This document shows, one piece after another, positions 53,392 through 63,169 of a DNA stretch of 64,000 bases. Each line of letters starts with the position of its first letter. The stretch's first letter is position 1. Position numbers and translations under genes: made by a program. The DNA is from Acidimicrobiales bacterium (GTDB taxonomy: Bacteria > Actinomycetota > Acidimicrobiia > Acidimicrobiales > MedAcidi-G1): contig JAAZZG010000003.1 in NCBI GenBank assembly GCA_014237715.1, positions 62,001-126,000 of the forward strand. Direction: 5' to 3'. The notes beneath the pieces are model-generated. The model was not told the DNA's origin. It did not search any database and was given only the letters and a program-made list of their open reading frames with translations.

Positions 53392-54257
53392 CGTCCATGA
53401 TGCATTCGGGTGACGGGCACCGGTCAGGTTTCGTGACCCTTGTCGGGCGACCCAATGTCGGGAAGTCGACGCTGTTGAACCGGATACTCGGCCAGAAGGT
53501 CACCATTGTTTCCGATAAGCCGCAGACCACGCGAACCGAGGTCCGCGGGGTGTTGACCCGCCCGGGCGTGCAGGCCGTGTTCTGTGACACCCCGGGGATC
53601 CACAAACCCCACACGCTGTTGGGCGAGCGTCTCAACCACACTGCCCGTTCGGCGTTGGCCGACATGGACGTCGTGTTGTTCCTGGTGGAGGCCGACGGAC
53701 CGATCGGGAGGGGCGACGCCTTCATCGCCGGAGGTCTGCCCAAGGACCGGACGGTGCTGGTGGTGAACAAGGTCGACCGGGTGGGTCGGGATCGGATCGC
53801 CGAACAGTTGATCGTCGCCTCGGGCTTCGAGTTCGACCAGTACTTCCCGATCTCGGCCCGGGATGGTGAGGGTGTGGACGGTCTTCGGGACCATGTCCTG
53901 GGCCGCCTTCCGGAGGGGCCGCAGTACTACCCACAGGACATGGTCACCGATGTGCCCGAGGCGTTCTGGGTGGCTGAACTGGTCCGTGAGCAGTTGCTGG
54001 CCGTCGTGAAGGAGGAGCTACCGCACTCGATCGCCACCCGGGTCACCGAGTGGGAATGGCCAAGGGTCCGTTGCGAGATCCTTGTGGAACGTGATTCCCA
54101 GAAGGGGATCGTGATCGGGAAGAAGGGGGCCGTCCTCAAGGCTGTTGGTACGGCAGCCCGGGCCCAGATGCCCGATGGTGCTTTCCTCGAGTTGGTGGTG
54201 CGTGTCGACAAGGGCTGGCAGAAGCGCCCCAAAGCCCTCGACCGGCTGGGTTACTGA
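53388..54257 (+). CDS. era: GTPase Era
   Basis: A 289-residue ribosome-assembly GTPase binding 16S rRNA. G1 GRPNVGKSTLLN near residue 19, G2 region QTTRTEVRG, G3 DTPGIHKPHTLLGERLN near 66, G4 VNKVDRVG near 125, and the KH domain with ILVERDSQKGIVIGKKGAVL near 235. The ATG overlaps the CBS gene stop (ATGA); ATG at 53397 or 53400 is also possible. Confidence 0.95.
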   Translation: MTSMMHSGDGHRSGFVTLVGRPNVGKSTLLNRILGQKVTIVSDKPQTTRTEVRGVLTRPGVQAVFCDTPGIHKPHTLLGERLNHTARSALADMDVVLFLVEADGPIGRGDAFIAGGLPKDRTVLVVNKVDRVGRDRIAEQLIVASGFEFDQYFPISARDGEGVDGLRDHVLGRLPEGPQYYPQDMVTDVPEAFWVAELVREQLLAVVKEELPHSIATRVTEWEWPRVRCEILVERDSQKGIVIGKKGAVLKAVGTAARAQMPDGAFLELVVRVDKGWQKRPKALDRLGY

Positions 54258-54275
54258 GATCGACCGAACTGTGGG

Positions 54276-56228
54276 TCAGTCCACGAGTCGGGCCAGAAAG
54301 TCCAGCGCCTCGCCCCGGTCGCCGGTTCGGGGCATGTCCGGCAGGGCCTCGAGCAGGTCCCACCGGTAGGACCTGTTGGTGGCCAGTCGTCGATCCAGGA
54401 CCGCCACCAGGCCCCGGTCGGTGGCGCTGCGGATCAGCCGGCCCGCCCCCTGAGCGAGCTCGGTGGCAGCCAGGGGAAGGTCGATCTGGCGGAAGGCTTC
54501 ACGTTCGCCGACGAGGTCGCGTCGGGCGCTGAGGAGCGGGTCGTCGGGGCGCGGGAACGGAATCCGATCGATCACGACCAGCGACAGGCTCGGGCCCGGT
54601 ACGTCGATGCCGTGCCACAGGCCCTTGGTGCCGAACAGGCAGGAGGTCTCGTCGTCGGCAAACTCAGCCATCAGAAGCGGACGCGGCATGTCATCTTGAT
54701 GCAGGATCCGCCATGGCAGACGCTTCCGCAGTTCCTCGACGGCGGCGTCCAGTGCCCGGCGGCTGGTGAAGAGGGCGAGAGCCCGTCCGCCGGTTGCGTT
54801 GACCAGACGTTCGATCTCGTCGTGGCAGGCCGCCAGATAGGCCTCGTCCCGAGGTTCGGGCATGGAGGTGGCGCAGTAGAGCATCGACTGGTTGGCGAAG
54901 TCGAACGGGCTGCCCACGTCCTCGTAGCGGTGGTCGTGCCTGTCTAGCCCGAGTCGGATGGGGAGGTTGGCCGGGACGGTGGCGCTGGTCAGGATCACCG
55001 TTCGTTCCTGCCAGAGCCGTTCGTGCAGGACGGTGGCCACGTCGATCGGTGCCACCTGGAGGCTGGGGCGCCCGACTGTGCCTTCCGTCCAGGCAACCTT
55101 CAGTCCCGGAATGGGTCCACCCTCTAGGTCCAGGGCCGCTCGGACATCGTCGGTCAACGTCTCCAGGGAGCGAAGTGCCCGTTCCCGACGAGGACCGACA
55201 TCGCCCGGGCCGTCCTTGGGGAGCCCGAGCAGTTCGGTACGGAGCGCACCGAGACGGGTTTCGGCCAGGCGGAGGGCCGCAGCGACCTCAGCTGACGCCG
55301 CGGGAACAAGCCGGGCGCCTAGGTGTCCGCTGAGGGCGTCGTCGAGTTGGCTGGCCGTGTTGGACACGTTGGCCACCGCAGTCGATCGGGTGAGGATGGC
55401 CCTGGCCCGGTGGACGAGTCCCTGGAAGCGACCCGATCGGAGTTCGAAGCCGACGGCCCGCGCCAGGATGTCCTCGGTCTGGTGGGCCTCGTCGAGGATG
55501 GCCACGTCGTGTTCGGGGAGGATCGCCCCCTCGCTGGCTACATCGATCCCGTAGAGGTGGAGGTTGGTCACCACCACATCGGAGAAGGCGGCAGCGGCTC
55601 GGGCGTCCTCGGCGAAGCAGTCGTCACCGCTGGGGCATCGTGCCGCTCCGGGACACTCGGTCGATCCGACGCTGACCGCCGACCAGGTGGCCGGCGACGG
55701 CTCCATCGGCAGGTCGGATCGGTCGCCGGTGGAAGTCTCCTGGGCCCAGGCCGCGATAGTGGCCAGGTCCTCGACATCGGCCGTCTCGGCCAGCCCGTCG
55801 AATTGCTGCTGGTCACCGGCGGTAGCCGTCGCCAGTTCGTTCAGCCGCTGCCTGCACAAGTAGTTCGAGCGTCCCTTGAGGACCGAGAACGAAAACGAAC
55901 GACCAAGATGTGGCGCCAAGTGCTCCTGAAGGAAGGGCAGGTCCTTTGTGGCCAGCTGGTCCTGGAGAGCCTTGGTGGCCGTCGCCACCACCGTGGTACG
56001 CCCAGAGATGATGGCTGGGACGAGGTAGGCCAGCGACTTACCGGTGCCCGTTCCCGCCCGGATCACTAGGTGGGAGCCTGACTCGATGGTCTCGGCGACC
56101 CTGCGCGCCATGGCCTCCTGGCCGGGCCGACGCTCGCCGCCACCGGGGAGAGCTCCGCAGACCTCTTCGAGGGCAATGGCTGACGCCTCGGCCGGCCCCA
56201 TCTCCGCTCCGTCGCTCGACCCGCCCAT
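54276..56228 (-). CDS. DinG-type ATP-dependent DNA helicase
   Basis: A 650-residue XPD/DinG superfamily 2 helicase. Walker A lies in IRAGTGTGKSLAYLVPAI near residue 57, the DEAH box in VAILDEAHQTEDILA near 222, and an Fe-S cluster is suggested by Cys in YLCRQRLNE and in ECPGAARCPSGDDCF near 115-175. Motif VI-like QGAGRLIRSATDRGLVAVLD is near 600. It unwinds DNA in repair. TAGCCT (56237-56242) ends 8 nt before the ATG. It is divergent from uppS. Confidence 0.9.
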   Translation of the reverse strand: MGGSSDGAEMGPAEASAIALEEVCGALPGGGERRPGQEAMARRVAETIESGSHLVIRAGTGTGKSLAYLVPAIISGRTTVVATATKALQDQLATKDLPFLQEHLAPHLGRSFSFSVLKGRSNYLCRQRLNELATATAGDQQQFDGLAETADVEDLATIAAWAQETSTGDRSDLPMEPSPATWSAVSVGSTECPGAARCPSGDDCFAEDARAAAAFSDVVVTNLHLYGIDVASEGAILPEHDVAILDEAHQTEDILARAVGFELRSGRFQGLVHRARAILTRSTAVANVSNTASQLDDALSGHLGARLVPAASAEVAAALRLAETRLGALRTELLGLPKDGPGDVGPRRERALRSLETLTDDVRAALDLEGGPIPGLKVAWTEGTVGRPSLQVAPIDVATVLHERLWQERTVILTSATVPANLPIRLGLDRHDHRYEDVGSPFDFANQSMLYCATSMPEPRDEAYLAACHDEIERLVNATGGRALALFTSRRALDAAVEELRKRLPWRILHQDDMPRPLLMAEFADDETSCLFGTKGLWHGIDVPGPSLSLVVIDRIPFPRPDDPLLSARRDLVGEREAFRQIDLPLAATELAQGAGRLIRSATDRGLVAVLDRRLATNRSYRWDLLEALPDMPRTGDRGEALDFLARLVD

Positions 56229-56286
56229 CGGCGCCGAGGCTAGGCCCGGCCACTCGGCGTGGAGGGGCGCGGGTAGTTTCGTCGGT

Positions 56287-57018
56287 GTGCTTCCCTCGGA
56301 CCTGGATCGCTCGCGGATCCCGAACCACATCGCGTGCGTCATGGACGGCAACGGCCGGTGGGCCGAGCAGCGGGGCCTTCCGCGCACCGATGGCCACACG
56401 GCTGGCGAGCAGGCCCTCTTTGAGGTCCTAGATGGCGCTGACGAACTCGGGGTGGGTTGGTTCACCGTGTACGCCTTCTCGACGGAGAACTGGCGGCGCC
56501 CGGTCGAAGAGGTGGAGTTTCTGCTGCGGTTCAACGAGGAGATCATGCTCGGCCGCCAGGAGGAACTCCATGAACGGAACATCCGCATCCGGTTCATCGG
56601 TCGGAGGGACCGGCGTGTACCCCGACGCCTCGTCAGAAGGATGGAGGAGGCTGTCGCCCTTACCCGGGACAACACCGGCCTGACCTTCACCATTGCCTTC
56701 AACTACGGCGGTCGGGCCGAGTTGGTCGATGCCGTGCAACGGATCGTCGACGCCGGCACGAAGCGGGTCTCTGAGAAGACCATTGCACGCAACCTCTATG
56801 ACCCCGAGATGCCCGACCCGGACCTCGTCATCCGGACGTCGGGGGAGTACCGGGTGTCGAACTTCCTCCTCTGGGAGCTGGCCTACAGCGAACTGGTGTT
56901 CAGCGAGGCGCTGTGGCCTGATTTCGGGCGACAGCATCTCTATACGGCAATCAAGGAGTTCCAGGACCGGGATCGTCGCTACGGCGGCATCGTCGATCCG
57001 GGCGAGTCGATCGGGTGA
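56287..57018 (+). CDS. uppS: undecaprenyl diphosphate synthase family protein
   Basis: A 243-residue cis-prenyltransferase building the undecaprenyl or polyprenyl carrier for cell-wall synthesis. It shows HIACVMDGNGRWAEQRGL near residue 14, YAFSTENWRRPVEEVEFL near 60, TIAFNYGGRAELVDA near 140, and DLVIRTSGEYRVSNFLLW with the C-terminal RTSGE motif near 180. TAGTTT (56274-56279) ends 7 nt before the GTG. It overlaps recO (GTGA). Confidence 0.94.
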   Translation: MLPSDLDRSRIPNHIACVMDGNGRWAEQRGLPRTDGHTAGEQALFEVLDGADELGVGWFTVYAFSTENWRRPVEEVEFLLRFNEEIMLGRQEELHERNIRIRFIGRRDRRVPRRLVRRMEEAVALTRDNTGLTFTIAFNYGGRAELVDAVQRIVDAGTKRVSEKTIARNLYDPEMPDPDLVIRTSGEYRVSNFLLWELAYSELVFSEALWPDFGRQHLYTAIKEFQDRDRRYGGIVDPGESIG

Positions 57019-57734
57019 GCCTGTACCGGGACGACGGCGTGGTGCTACGGACGTGGCGCCTTGGCGAGGCCGACCGCATCATTGTCCTGCTGACCGCCGA
57101 GCACGGAAAGGTCCGTGCGGTGGCCAAGGGAGTCCGGAAGACCCGATCGAAGTTCGGTGGACGTCTGGAGCCGACCAGCCACGTGGCCGTCCAGCTTCAC
57201 CGGGGGCGGGGCGATCTCGACATCGTCACTCAGGCCGAGACGATCGACCGTTTCGAGGGGCTTCGCCTCGATGCTGAGAGGTTTGCCGACGCGTCGTCTC
57301 TGCTGGAGGTGATTGACGTCGTGGCGCCCGACCGTGAGGCCGACCGGGAGCGTTACCGGATGCTGGTCGGCGCGCTTCGGACCCTCGACGAACGACCGGC
57401 GGCCCTGGTGGTGCCGGCCTTCCTCCTGAAGTTGCTGGCCCACGAAGGTTTGGCTCCGCAGTTGGACGGGTGTGTCCGTTGTGGGGTCGACGAACCGCTG
57501 GTGGCGGTAGACATCGGTGAAGGTGGAGTGCTCTGCCCGGACTGCCGGCGTGGCCGTGCCGTGTCGTCCTCGGCCATCGCGGTCATGCGGGCCGTGCTGG
57601 GTGGTGGGCTGTCCGGCGTACTGGCTGTTACCGATCCGGCGGTGTGTGCCGAGGTTGACGGGGTGGCCACATCGGCCGTTGAATACCATCTGGAGCGCCG
57701 GCTGCGGTCCCGCCGGGTTCTGGACGGGAGTTAG
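57015..57734 (+). CDS. recO: DNA repair protein RecO
   Basis: A 239-residue recombination mediator. The N-terminal OB domain begins LYRDDGVVLRTWRLGEAD and has KGVRKTRSKFGGRLEP near residue 38; zinc cysteines occur in CVRCGVDEP near 153 and CPDCRRG near 178. It helps load RecA with RecR. GTG start overlaps the uppS stop. The end overlaps the RDD gene by 4 nt. Confidence 0.93.
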   Translation: MSLYRDDGVVLRTWRLGEADRIIVLLTAEHGKVRAVAKGVRKTRSKFGGRLEPTSHVAVQLHRGRGDLDIVTQAETIDRFEGLRLDAERFADASSLLEVIDVVAPDREADRERYRMLVGALRTLDERPAALVVPAFLLKLLAHEGLAPQLDGCVRCGVDEPLVAVDIGEGGVLCPDCRRGRAVSSSAIAVMRAVLGGGLSGVLAVTDPAVCAEVDGVATSAVEYHLERRLRSRRVLDGS

Positions 57735-58285
57735 TCCACGAAGGGCCCGTTGCCCCCGTCCTCCCCAGAAGGGGCGGCATCGTCGGGCAGCGCCTGTGGG
57801 GTCGTCTCGAGACTCGGAATGGTGATGGGTTCACCGATCCAGCCCCGGTCGACGACCACCGTTCCGGCCAGTCGGTCACCGAGGCGCCGGTGCCCTCGGC
57901 TGGCCAGCATCATCCCGGCCTCGATGATGGGGATGAACGGCACGGGGATGACCCACGGAAGGGTTCGGCTCGCGGCGCCCCGGAAACCCGGCAGGCCACC
58001 GTCGATCCGGCGAACCACCCGGAGACCGGTCACCGCCTTACCGACGCTAAACCCGGTGGTCATGGTCAGCGCCACGTGATTCAGGACCATCAACACGGTC
58101 ACGGTCCAGATGACCGACGGGTTGATGGACAGTCCGTCGTCGGAGTTGAACGCCACGTCGCCACGATGCACGAGCAGGACCACGATGGCCATGAACAGGT
58201 TGTCGAGCAGCCAGGCGATGATCCGGCGACCGATCACCGCGGTCGGATCGATTCCCGGTGATCGGAAACGGTCGGAGATACCCAT
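57731..58285 (-). CDS. RDD family membrane protein
   Basis: A 184-residue membrane protein with an RDD domain. The region GRRIIAWLLDNLFMAIVVLL holds the first helix and VGKAVTGLRVVRRIDGGLPG follows two more helices; the Arg-Asp-Asp pattern appears as RRIIAWLLDN, slightly degenerate. Function unknown; RDD proteins may carry ions or small molecules. CAGACT ends 6 nt before the ATG, a weak leaderless signature. Confidence 0.8.
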   Translation of the reverse strand: MGISDRFRSPGIDPTAVIGRRIIAWLLDNLFMAIVVLLVHRGDVAFNSDDGLSINPSVIWTVTVLMVLNHVALTMTTGFSVGKAVTGLRVVRRIDGGLPGFRGAASRTLPWVIPVPFIPIIEAGMMLASRGHRRLGDRLAGTVVVDRGWIGEPITIPSLETTPQALPDDAAPSGEDGGNGPFVD

Positions 58286-58336
58286 GGGTTCAGTCTGGCC
58301 CCGTGACGGGGAACCGCGTCGCTACCCTGCCTTCTC

Positions 58337-59656
58337 ATGGTCCCCAACGACGACACGCTTTTCGACAAGGTGGTGAACCTCTCGAAGCGTCGGGGGTTCG
58401 TGTTCCAGTCGGCCGACATCTACGGCGGATTCCGGTCCACCTACGACTACGGACCGATCGGGGTCCTGCTGCTGCGGAACGTGAAGGAGCAGTGGTGGCG
58501 AACCATGGTGCAGTTGCGCCACGACGTGGTCGGCCTCGATGCCTCGATCCTGTCGCCGCCTGCCGTCTGGCAGGCGTCGGGTCACCTGGCCAATTTCACC
58601 GATCCGCTCGTCGACTGTCGGGACTGCGGTGCCCGTCATCGCCTCGACAAGCTCGAGGACCCTGACACCTGCCCGTCGTGTTCGAAGTCCGGCACGTTCA
58701 CCGAGGCCCGTGAGTTCAACCTCATGTTCAAGACCCACGCCGGACCGATGGTCGAGTCGGCCGCCGAGGTCTACCTGCGACCCGAGACGGCCCAGGGGAT
58801 GTTCATCAACTTCACCAACGTGCTCAACACGTCGCGGAAGAAGCCGCCGTTCGGCATCGCCCAGATCGGAAAGTCGTTCCGCAACGAGATCACCCCCGGG
58901 AACTTCGTATTCCGGACCCGAGAGTTCGAGCAGATGGAGATGGAGTTCTTCGTCCCGCCCGGCGACTCCCCGGAGTGGTACCGCCACTGGTGCGATGCTC
59001 GGATGGCCTGGTACCACGACCTCGGCATGCCCACCGACAAGCTACGGCTTCGCGAACACGAGGGCGACGAGTTGAGCCACTACTCGACGGCCACCGCGGA
59101 CGTGGAGTTCCTGTTCCCGTGGGGGTGGGACGAGCTCGAGGGAATCGCCAACCGCACCGATTTCGACCTGAAGCAGCACGCCGAACATTCCGGCACCAAG
59201 CTCGAGTATCACGATCCGGCGTCCGGCGACCGGTACGTGCCCCACGTGATCGAACCGGCAGCCGGTGCGACCCGGACGGCCATGGCATTCCTGATGGCCG
59301 CCTACGACGAGGAAGAGGTCAACGACGACGTCCGGACCGTCCTCCGCCTCGATTCCCGGCTGGCGCCCTACAAGGTGGCTGTGCTGCCACTTTCCAAGAA
59401 GTCCGAGTTGATCGACCCGTCCAACGAGGTGCTGGGGTTGCTGCAGCCGCACTGGATGTGCGACTACGACCAGACTCAGGCCATTGGCCGTCGCTACCGA
59501 CGCCAGGACGAGATCGGGACGCCGTTCTGCGTAACCATCGACTTCGACACCCTTGACGACCGGGCGGTGACCGTACGCGAACGGGATTCGATGGCTCAGG
59601 AACGGGTGGCCATTGGCGACCTGGTGGCCTACCTCTCGGAGCGGCTCGCGGCCTGA
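58337..59656 (+). CDS. glyS: glycyl-tRNA synthetase (alpha2 class II type)
   Basis: A 439-residue synthetase charging tRNA-Gly. It shows RGFVFQSADIYGGFRSTYDY at the start, GLDASILSPPAVWQASGH near residue 75, zinc-binding CRDCGARH and CPSCSKSG near 95-117, and class II motif 2 with FRNEITPGNFVFRTREFEQM near 180. The anticodon-binding domain begins near 345 (APYKVAVLPLSKK). TACCCT (58323-58328) ends 8 nt before the ATG. Typical actinobacterial form. Confidence 0.96.
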   Translation: MVPNDDTLFDKVVNLSKRRGFVFQSADIYGGFRSTYDYGPIGVLLLRNVKEQWWRTMVQLRHDVVGLDASILSPPAVWQASGHLANFTDPLVDCRDCGARHRLDKLEDPDTCPSCSKSGTFTEAREFNLMFKTHAGPMVESAAEVYLRPETAQGMFINFTNVLNTSRKKPPFGIAQIGKSFRNEITPGNFVFRTREFEQMEMEFFVPPGDSPEWYRHWCDARMAWYHDLGMPTDKLRLREHEGDELSHYSTATADVEFLFPWGWDELEGIANRTDFDLKQHAEHSGTKLEYHDPASGDRYVPHVIEPAAGATRTAMAFLMAAYDEEEVNDDVRTVLRLDSRLAPYKVAVLPLSKKSELIDPSNEVLGLLQPHWMCDYDQTQAIGRRYRRQDEIGTPFCVTIDFDTLDDRAVTVRERDSMAQERVAIGDLVAYLSERLAA

Positions 59657-59706
59657 TCGGCCCCAGCCCCTGCGAGGCCAGTGTCCCTGAGCGACCAGAG
59701 CGACTG

Positions 59707-61284
59707 ATGTCATCACCCGAGGCCCGCGTCGACAGCTTGGATGGGCTGCGTTCCCTGGTTGCCGAGGCGACGATTGTCGGTTCGGCCGAAGCCAGATGGC
59801 GCGCCGTGGCCGCTGTCGATCCAGCTCTGGTTGAGAGGCTGATCCATGGTGGCCCCGCTGTGGTGGCGCCCGATGGCCAGAGTCGACCCGTGTTGCTGGC
59901 CGCCGGGACGGGTGCCAGCCCCGGGGTGGGTACGGGGATCGTCTGCCTGACGGCTGAGGCCGTGTTGGACGCCGTCGACCGGGACGAGGACGCCCTACTG
60001 GTCTGTGACGAGACGTCGCCGGCCGACGAGGTCGGCATGCGCATGGCCGCCGGAATCCTGACGGCCCGAGGCGGGGTGGCCAGCCACGCAGCCGTGGTAG
60101 CTCGCGGGTGGGGGATCCCCGCGGTGGTCGGGGTGGTCGGGATGGTGGTGGGTGACGACCACGTGGTGCTGGGAGGGGTTCGGGTCGACGCCGGTGACGT
60201 TGTCTCCGTGGACGGCGGGTCGGGCGAGGTACTGGTTGGGGCGGTCGAGTTGGTCAGGGCGGCCGAGGCCGGTGAGGTGCCCGAACTGGACGTTCTCCTC
60301 GGATGGGCCGACGAGGTCCGCGGTGAGCGGATCGGGGTTCAGGCCAACGCCGACCGGGGCGAAGATGCCGCCCGGGCGCGTTCGTTCGGAGCCGAGGGGA
60401 TCGGCTTGTGTCGGACTGAGCACCTGTTCCTCGGGGGCCGCCTTCCCCTGGTGCGAGCGTTCCTGCTGGCTGGTTCGCCCGACGACGAGAACGAGGCGCT
60501 AGCCGCGCTGGGTGCCGCCCAGAGAGAGGACCTGACCGGCGTCCTGGTTGCCATGGCACCGCTCCCGGTGACCGTCCGCTTGTTGGATGCGCCGCTACAC
60601 GAGTTCCTCGGCGACGACGCCCCCCCGGAGTGGCGCGAGCACAACCCGATGCTGGGCATCCGGGGGATCCGCCTTGCCGTATTGCGTGAGGGGCTCTACA
60701 GGATGCAGGTCCGGGCGCTGCTGGGGGCCATGGACGACGCCGCGGCCGCCGGTTCGCACGCCCATACGGCGATCATGGTCCCACTGGTTTCGACAGCAGC
60801 CGAGTTGGCCCTCGTGAGGGGCTGGGTGCTCGACGAGATCGAGGAATGGGACCCCACTGAACCACCTGCTGTCGGCACGATGATCGAGACGCCACGGGCG
60901 GCCCTCCTGGCCGCCGACATGGCGGCCCATGCCGATTTCTTCTCCTTCGGAACGAACGATCTCACCCAGATGGTGTTCGGGCTGAGCCGTGACGACGTGG
61001 AACAACGGATGATGGGTCCGTACCTCGAGCGGGGGCTGTTGCCCGCCGACCCGTTTGCCCACCTGGACCCGGGCGCCGTGGCGCCTCTGGTGGCTGCGGC
61101 GACCCGTGCCGGACGGATGGCCCGCCCCGACCTAGAGGTCGGCGTGTGCGGTGAGCACGGTGGCGACCCAGAATCAATACGCCTGCTGGTCGAGGCGGGG
61201 GTCGACTCGGTGTCGTGTTCCCCGTTTCGGGTGCCGGTGGCCCGCTTGGCCGTGGCCCAGGCGCTCATCGCCAGCGACGGCTGA
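59707..61284 (+). CDS. PEP-utilising dikinase-like protein lacking the ATP-grasp domain
   Basis: A 525-residue protein matching the central and C-terminal parts of pyruvate phosphate dikinase. The phosphohistidine domain carries GILTARGGVASHAAVVARG near residue 118. The PEP-binding barrel shows GIGLCRTEHLF near 230, EHNPMLGIRGIRL near 312, FFSFGTNDLTQM near 415 and VGVCGEHGGDPES near 478. The N-terminal ~340-residue nucleotide-binding domain of PPDK is missing, so it cannot itself use ATP. It might work with a separate partner or act like PtsI. No pts genes are adjacent. Confidence 0.85.
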   Translation: MSSPEARVDSLDGLRSLVAEATIVGSAEARWRAVAAVDPALVERLIHGGPAVVAPDGQSRPVLLAAGTGASPGVGTGIVCLTAEAVLDAVDRDEDALLVCDETSPADEVGMRMAAGILTARGGVASHAAVVARGWGIPAVVGVVGMVVGDDHVVLGGVRVDAGDVVSVDGGSGEVLVGAVELVRAAEAGEVPELDVLLGWADEVRGERIGVQANADRGEDAARARSFGAEGIGLCRTEHLFLGGRLPLVRAFLLAGSPDDENEALAALGAAQREDLTGVLVAMAPLPVTVRLLDAPLHEFLGDDAPPEWREHNPMLGIRGIRLAVLREGLYRMQVRALLGAMDDAAAAGSHAHTAIMVPLVSTAAELALVRGWVLDEIEEWDPTEPPAVGTMIETPRAALLAADMAAHADFFSFGTNDLTQMVFGLSRDDVEQRMMGPYLERGLLPADPFAHLDPGAVAPLVAAATRAGRMARPDLEVGVCGEHGGDPESIRLLVEAGVDSVSCSPFRVPVARLAVAQALIASDG

Positions 61285-61366
61285 TCTGTTCCGCTGACGG
61301 TACGGCTGACAGGGCGATCAACTGGTCCGGCCGACCGGGTAGGCCGGTGGGCGGTACCGTCCGGCC

Positions 61367-63169
61367 ATGGGCATCGTCGACGAGGACGTCAGGAAGGTCC
61401 GCGACGAGTCCGACATCATCCGAATCATCACCGAACACACCCAGCTCAAGAAGACCGGCGCCCAGTGGATGGGACTGTGTCCATTCCACGGCGAGAAGTC
61501 TCCCTCGTTCTCGGTCAATGCCGAAAAGGGCGTCTACTACTGCTTCGGGTGTCAGGTGTCGGGGGACGTCATCGACTTCGTCCGCGAAATCGAGGGACTG
61601 GACTTCGCTGGCTCGGTGGAGTTCCTGGCGGCCAAGACCGGCATCTCGCTGCGATACACCGACCAGAATGAGGGGCGCCGCCGCAACCGTCGTAAGGAGT
61701 ACGCCGAGATCGTCCAGAAGGCGGTGGATTCCTACCATCGACGACTGCTGGAGGACCCGGCGGCTCGTCCGGCCCGTGACTATCTACGGGCCCGGGGGTA
61801 TGGCGGCGAGGTGGCCCGTCGCTTCCAGATCGGTTGGGCGCCCGACGACTGGTCACTGCTTTCCAGGGAACTTCACCTGTCCGACGAGGACCTGAAGGCC
61901 ACCGGACTCGGCGGGATCAACAAGCGGGGTGGCCAGTACGACTTCTTCCGGGCCCGGATCGTGTTCCCGATCTTCGACGTCCAGGGAGGTCCGGTGGGCT
62001 TCGGAGGCCGGAAGCTGCCAGACGGTGAGGGCCCGAAGTACAAGAACACCTCAGATGCCGCCGAGTACTACTCCAAGTCCGACGTGCTCTATGGCCTCCA
62101 TTGGGCGAAGGCCGAGGCGGGGCGCCTCGACGAGTTGGTGGTATGCGAGGGCTACACCGATGTCATCGGTTGCCATCTGGCCGGTATCGAGCGGGCGGTA
62201 GCCACCTGCGGGACAGCCCTCACCCCCAGCCACGCTCGACTCATCGGCCGGTTCGCCCGACGGGTGGTGCTGGCTTTCGACGCCGACGGAGCGGGCCAGG
62301 CGGCGGCCGAGCGGGTCTACGCCTGGGAGGAGGAGTTCGGCCTCCAGTTCGCGGTGGCCGCCCTTCCCGAGGGAGCCGACCCCGGTGACCTTGCCGGGTC
62401 GGACCCCGAGGCGTTGCGGAGGGCTATTGATGGCGCTCGCCCGTTCCTGGAGTTCCGCGTGGACCGGGTGCTGGCCCGCGGCGACCTGGACTCCGCGGAA
62501 GGTCGGGCCCGGGCGGCCACCGAGGCCATGACGCTGGTCGCCGAGCATCCGGACTCGTTGGTACGTGACCAGTACGCCATGAGCATTGCCGACCAGTGCC
62601 AGGTGGGCATCGACGAACTTAGAAGGCGGGGGGCGGCGGCTGTGGCAGCCGGCCTGAGGGGTCGGGCCGTGCCCTCTTCGGACGGAACCGCAGCGGGAGC
62701 GTTGCCGGGCGCCGGTCAGCTCACTTCTGAAACCCAGGCGCTCCGTCTGCTCGTCCACCGACCGGACCCGATCAGCGTCCACCTCTCGCCCGTGCTGTTC
62801 GATGATGGACTAAATCGTGCGGCCTACCTGGCGCTGCGGGAGGCTGGCGACCTCCACGGAGCCCGTGCGGAAGCGGAGCCCGACGTGGCCGACCTGTTGG
62901 GAAGGCTGGCCGTTCAGGACGCGACCGATGACGAGCCGCTCGGGGTGTTGACCCGTCTGGCCTATCTGGCCGCCGAGCGTGCTGCCGTGAGACTTGAAGC
63001 CGAGGCACGCTCCTCGGGTGACCTCGCGGGGTATCAGCCCGTCATCTCGTTCCTTCGGACCGAAGTGATGAAGCTGAGAGAGCCGGTGGCCAAGGGCGCC
63101 GATATAGAGGAATTGCTAACTTGGCTCAACGACCACGATGAGGGGGCTGAGGGGAGGGTCGATGGCTGA
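61367..63169 (+). CDS. dnaG: DNA primase DnaG
   Basis: A 600-residue primase. The CHC2 zinc finger is [16 protein letters not shown] through [11 protein letters not shown] near residues 37-65; the TOPRIM domain has [17 protein letters not shown] near 258 and [18 protein letters not shown] near 308. It makes RNA primers for replication. TACCGT (61355-61360) ends 6 nt before the ATG. Its end overlaps the rpoD start by 8 nt. Confidence 0.96.
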   Translation: MGIVDEDVRKVRDESDIIRIITEHTQLKKTGAQWMGLCPFHGEKSPSFSVNAEKGVYYCFGCQVSGDVIDFVREIEGLDFAGSVEFLAAKTGISLRYTDQNEGRRRNRRKEYAEIVQKAVDSYHRRLLEDPAARPARDYLRARGYGGEVARRFQIGWAPDDWSLLSRELHLSDEDLKATGLGGINKRGGQYDFFRARIVFPIFDVQGGPVGFGGRKLPDGEGPKYKNTSDAAEYYSKSDVLYGLHWAKAEAGRLDELVVCEGYTDVIGCHLAGIERAVATCGTALTPSHARLIGRFARRVVLAFDADGAGQAAAERVYAWEEEFGLQFAVAALPEGADPGDLAGSDPEALRRAIDGARPFLEFRVDRVLARGDLDSAEGRARAATEAMTLVAEHPDSLVRDQYAMSIADQCQVGIDELRRRGAAAVAAGLRGRAVPSSDGTAAGALPGAGQLTSETQALRLLVHRPDPISVHLSPVLFDDGLNRAAYLALREAGDLHGARAEAEPDVADLLGRLAVQDATDDEPLGVLTRLAYLAAERAAVRLEAEARSSGDLAGYQPVISFLRTEVMKLREPVAKGADIEELLTWLNDHDEGAEGRVDG

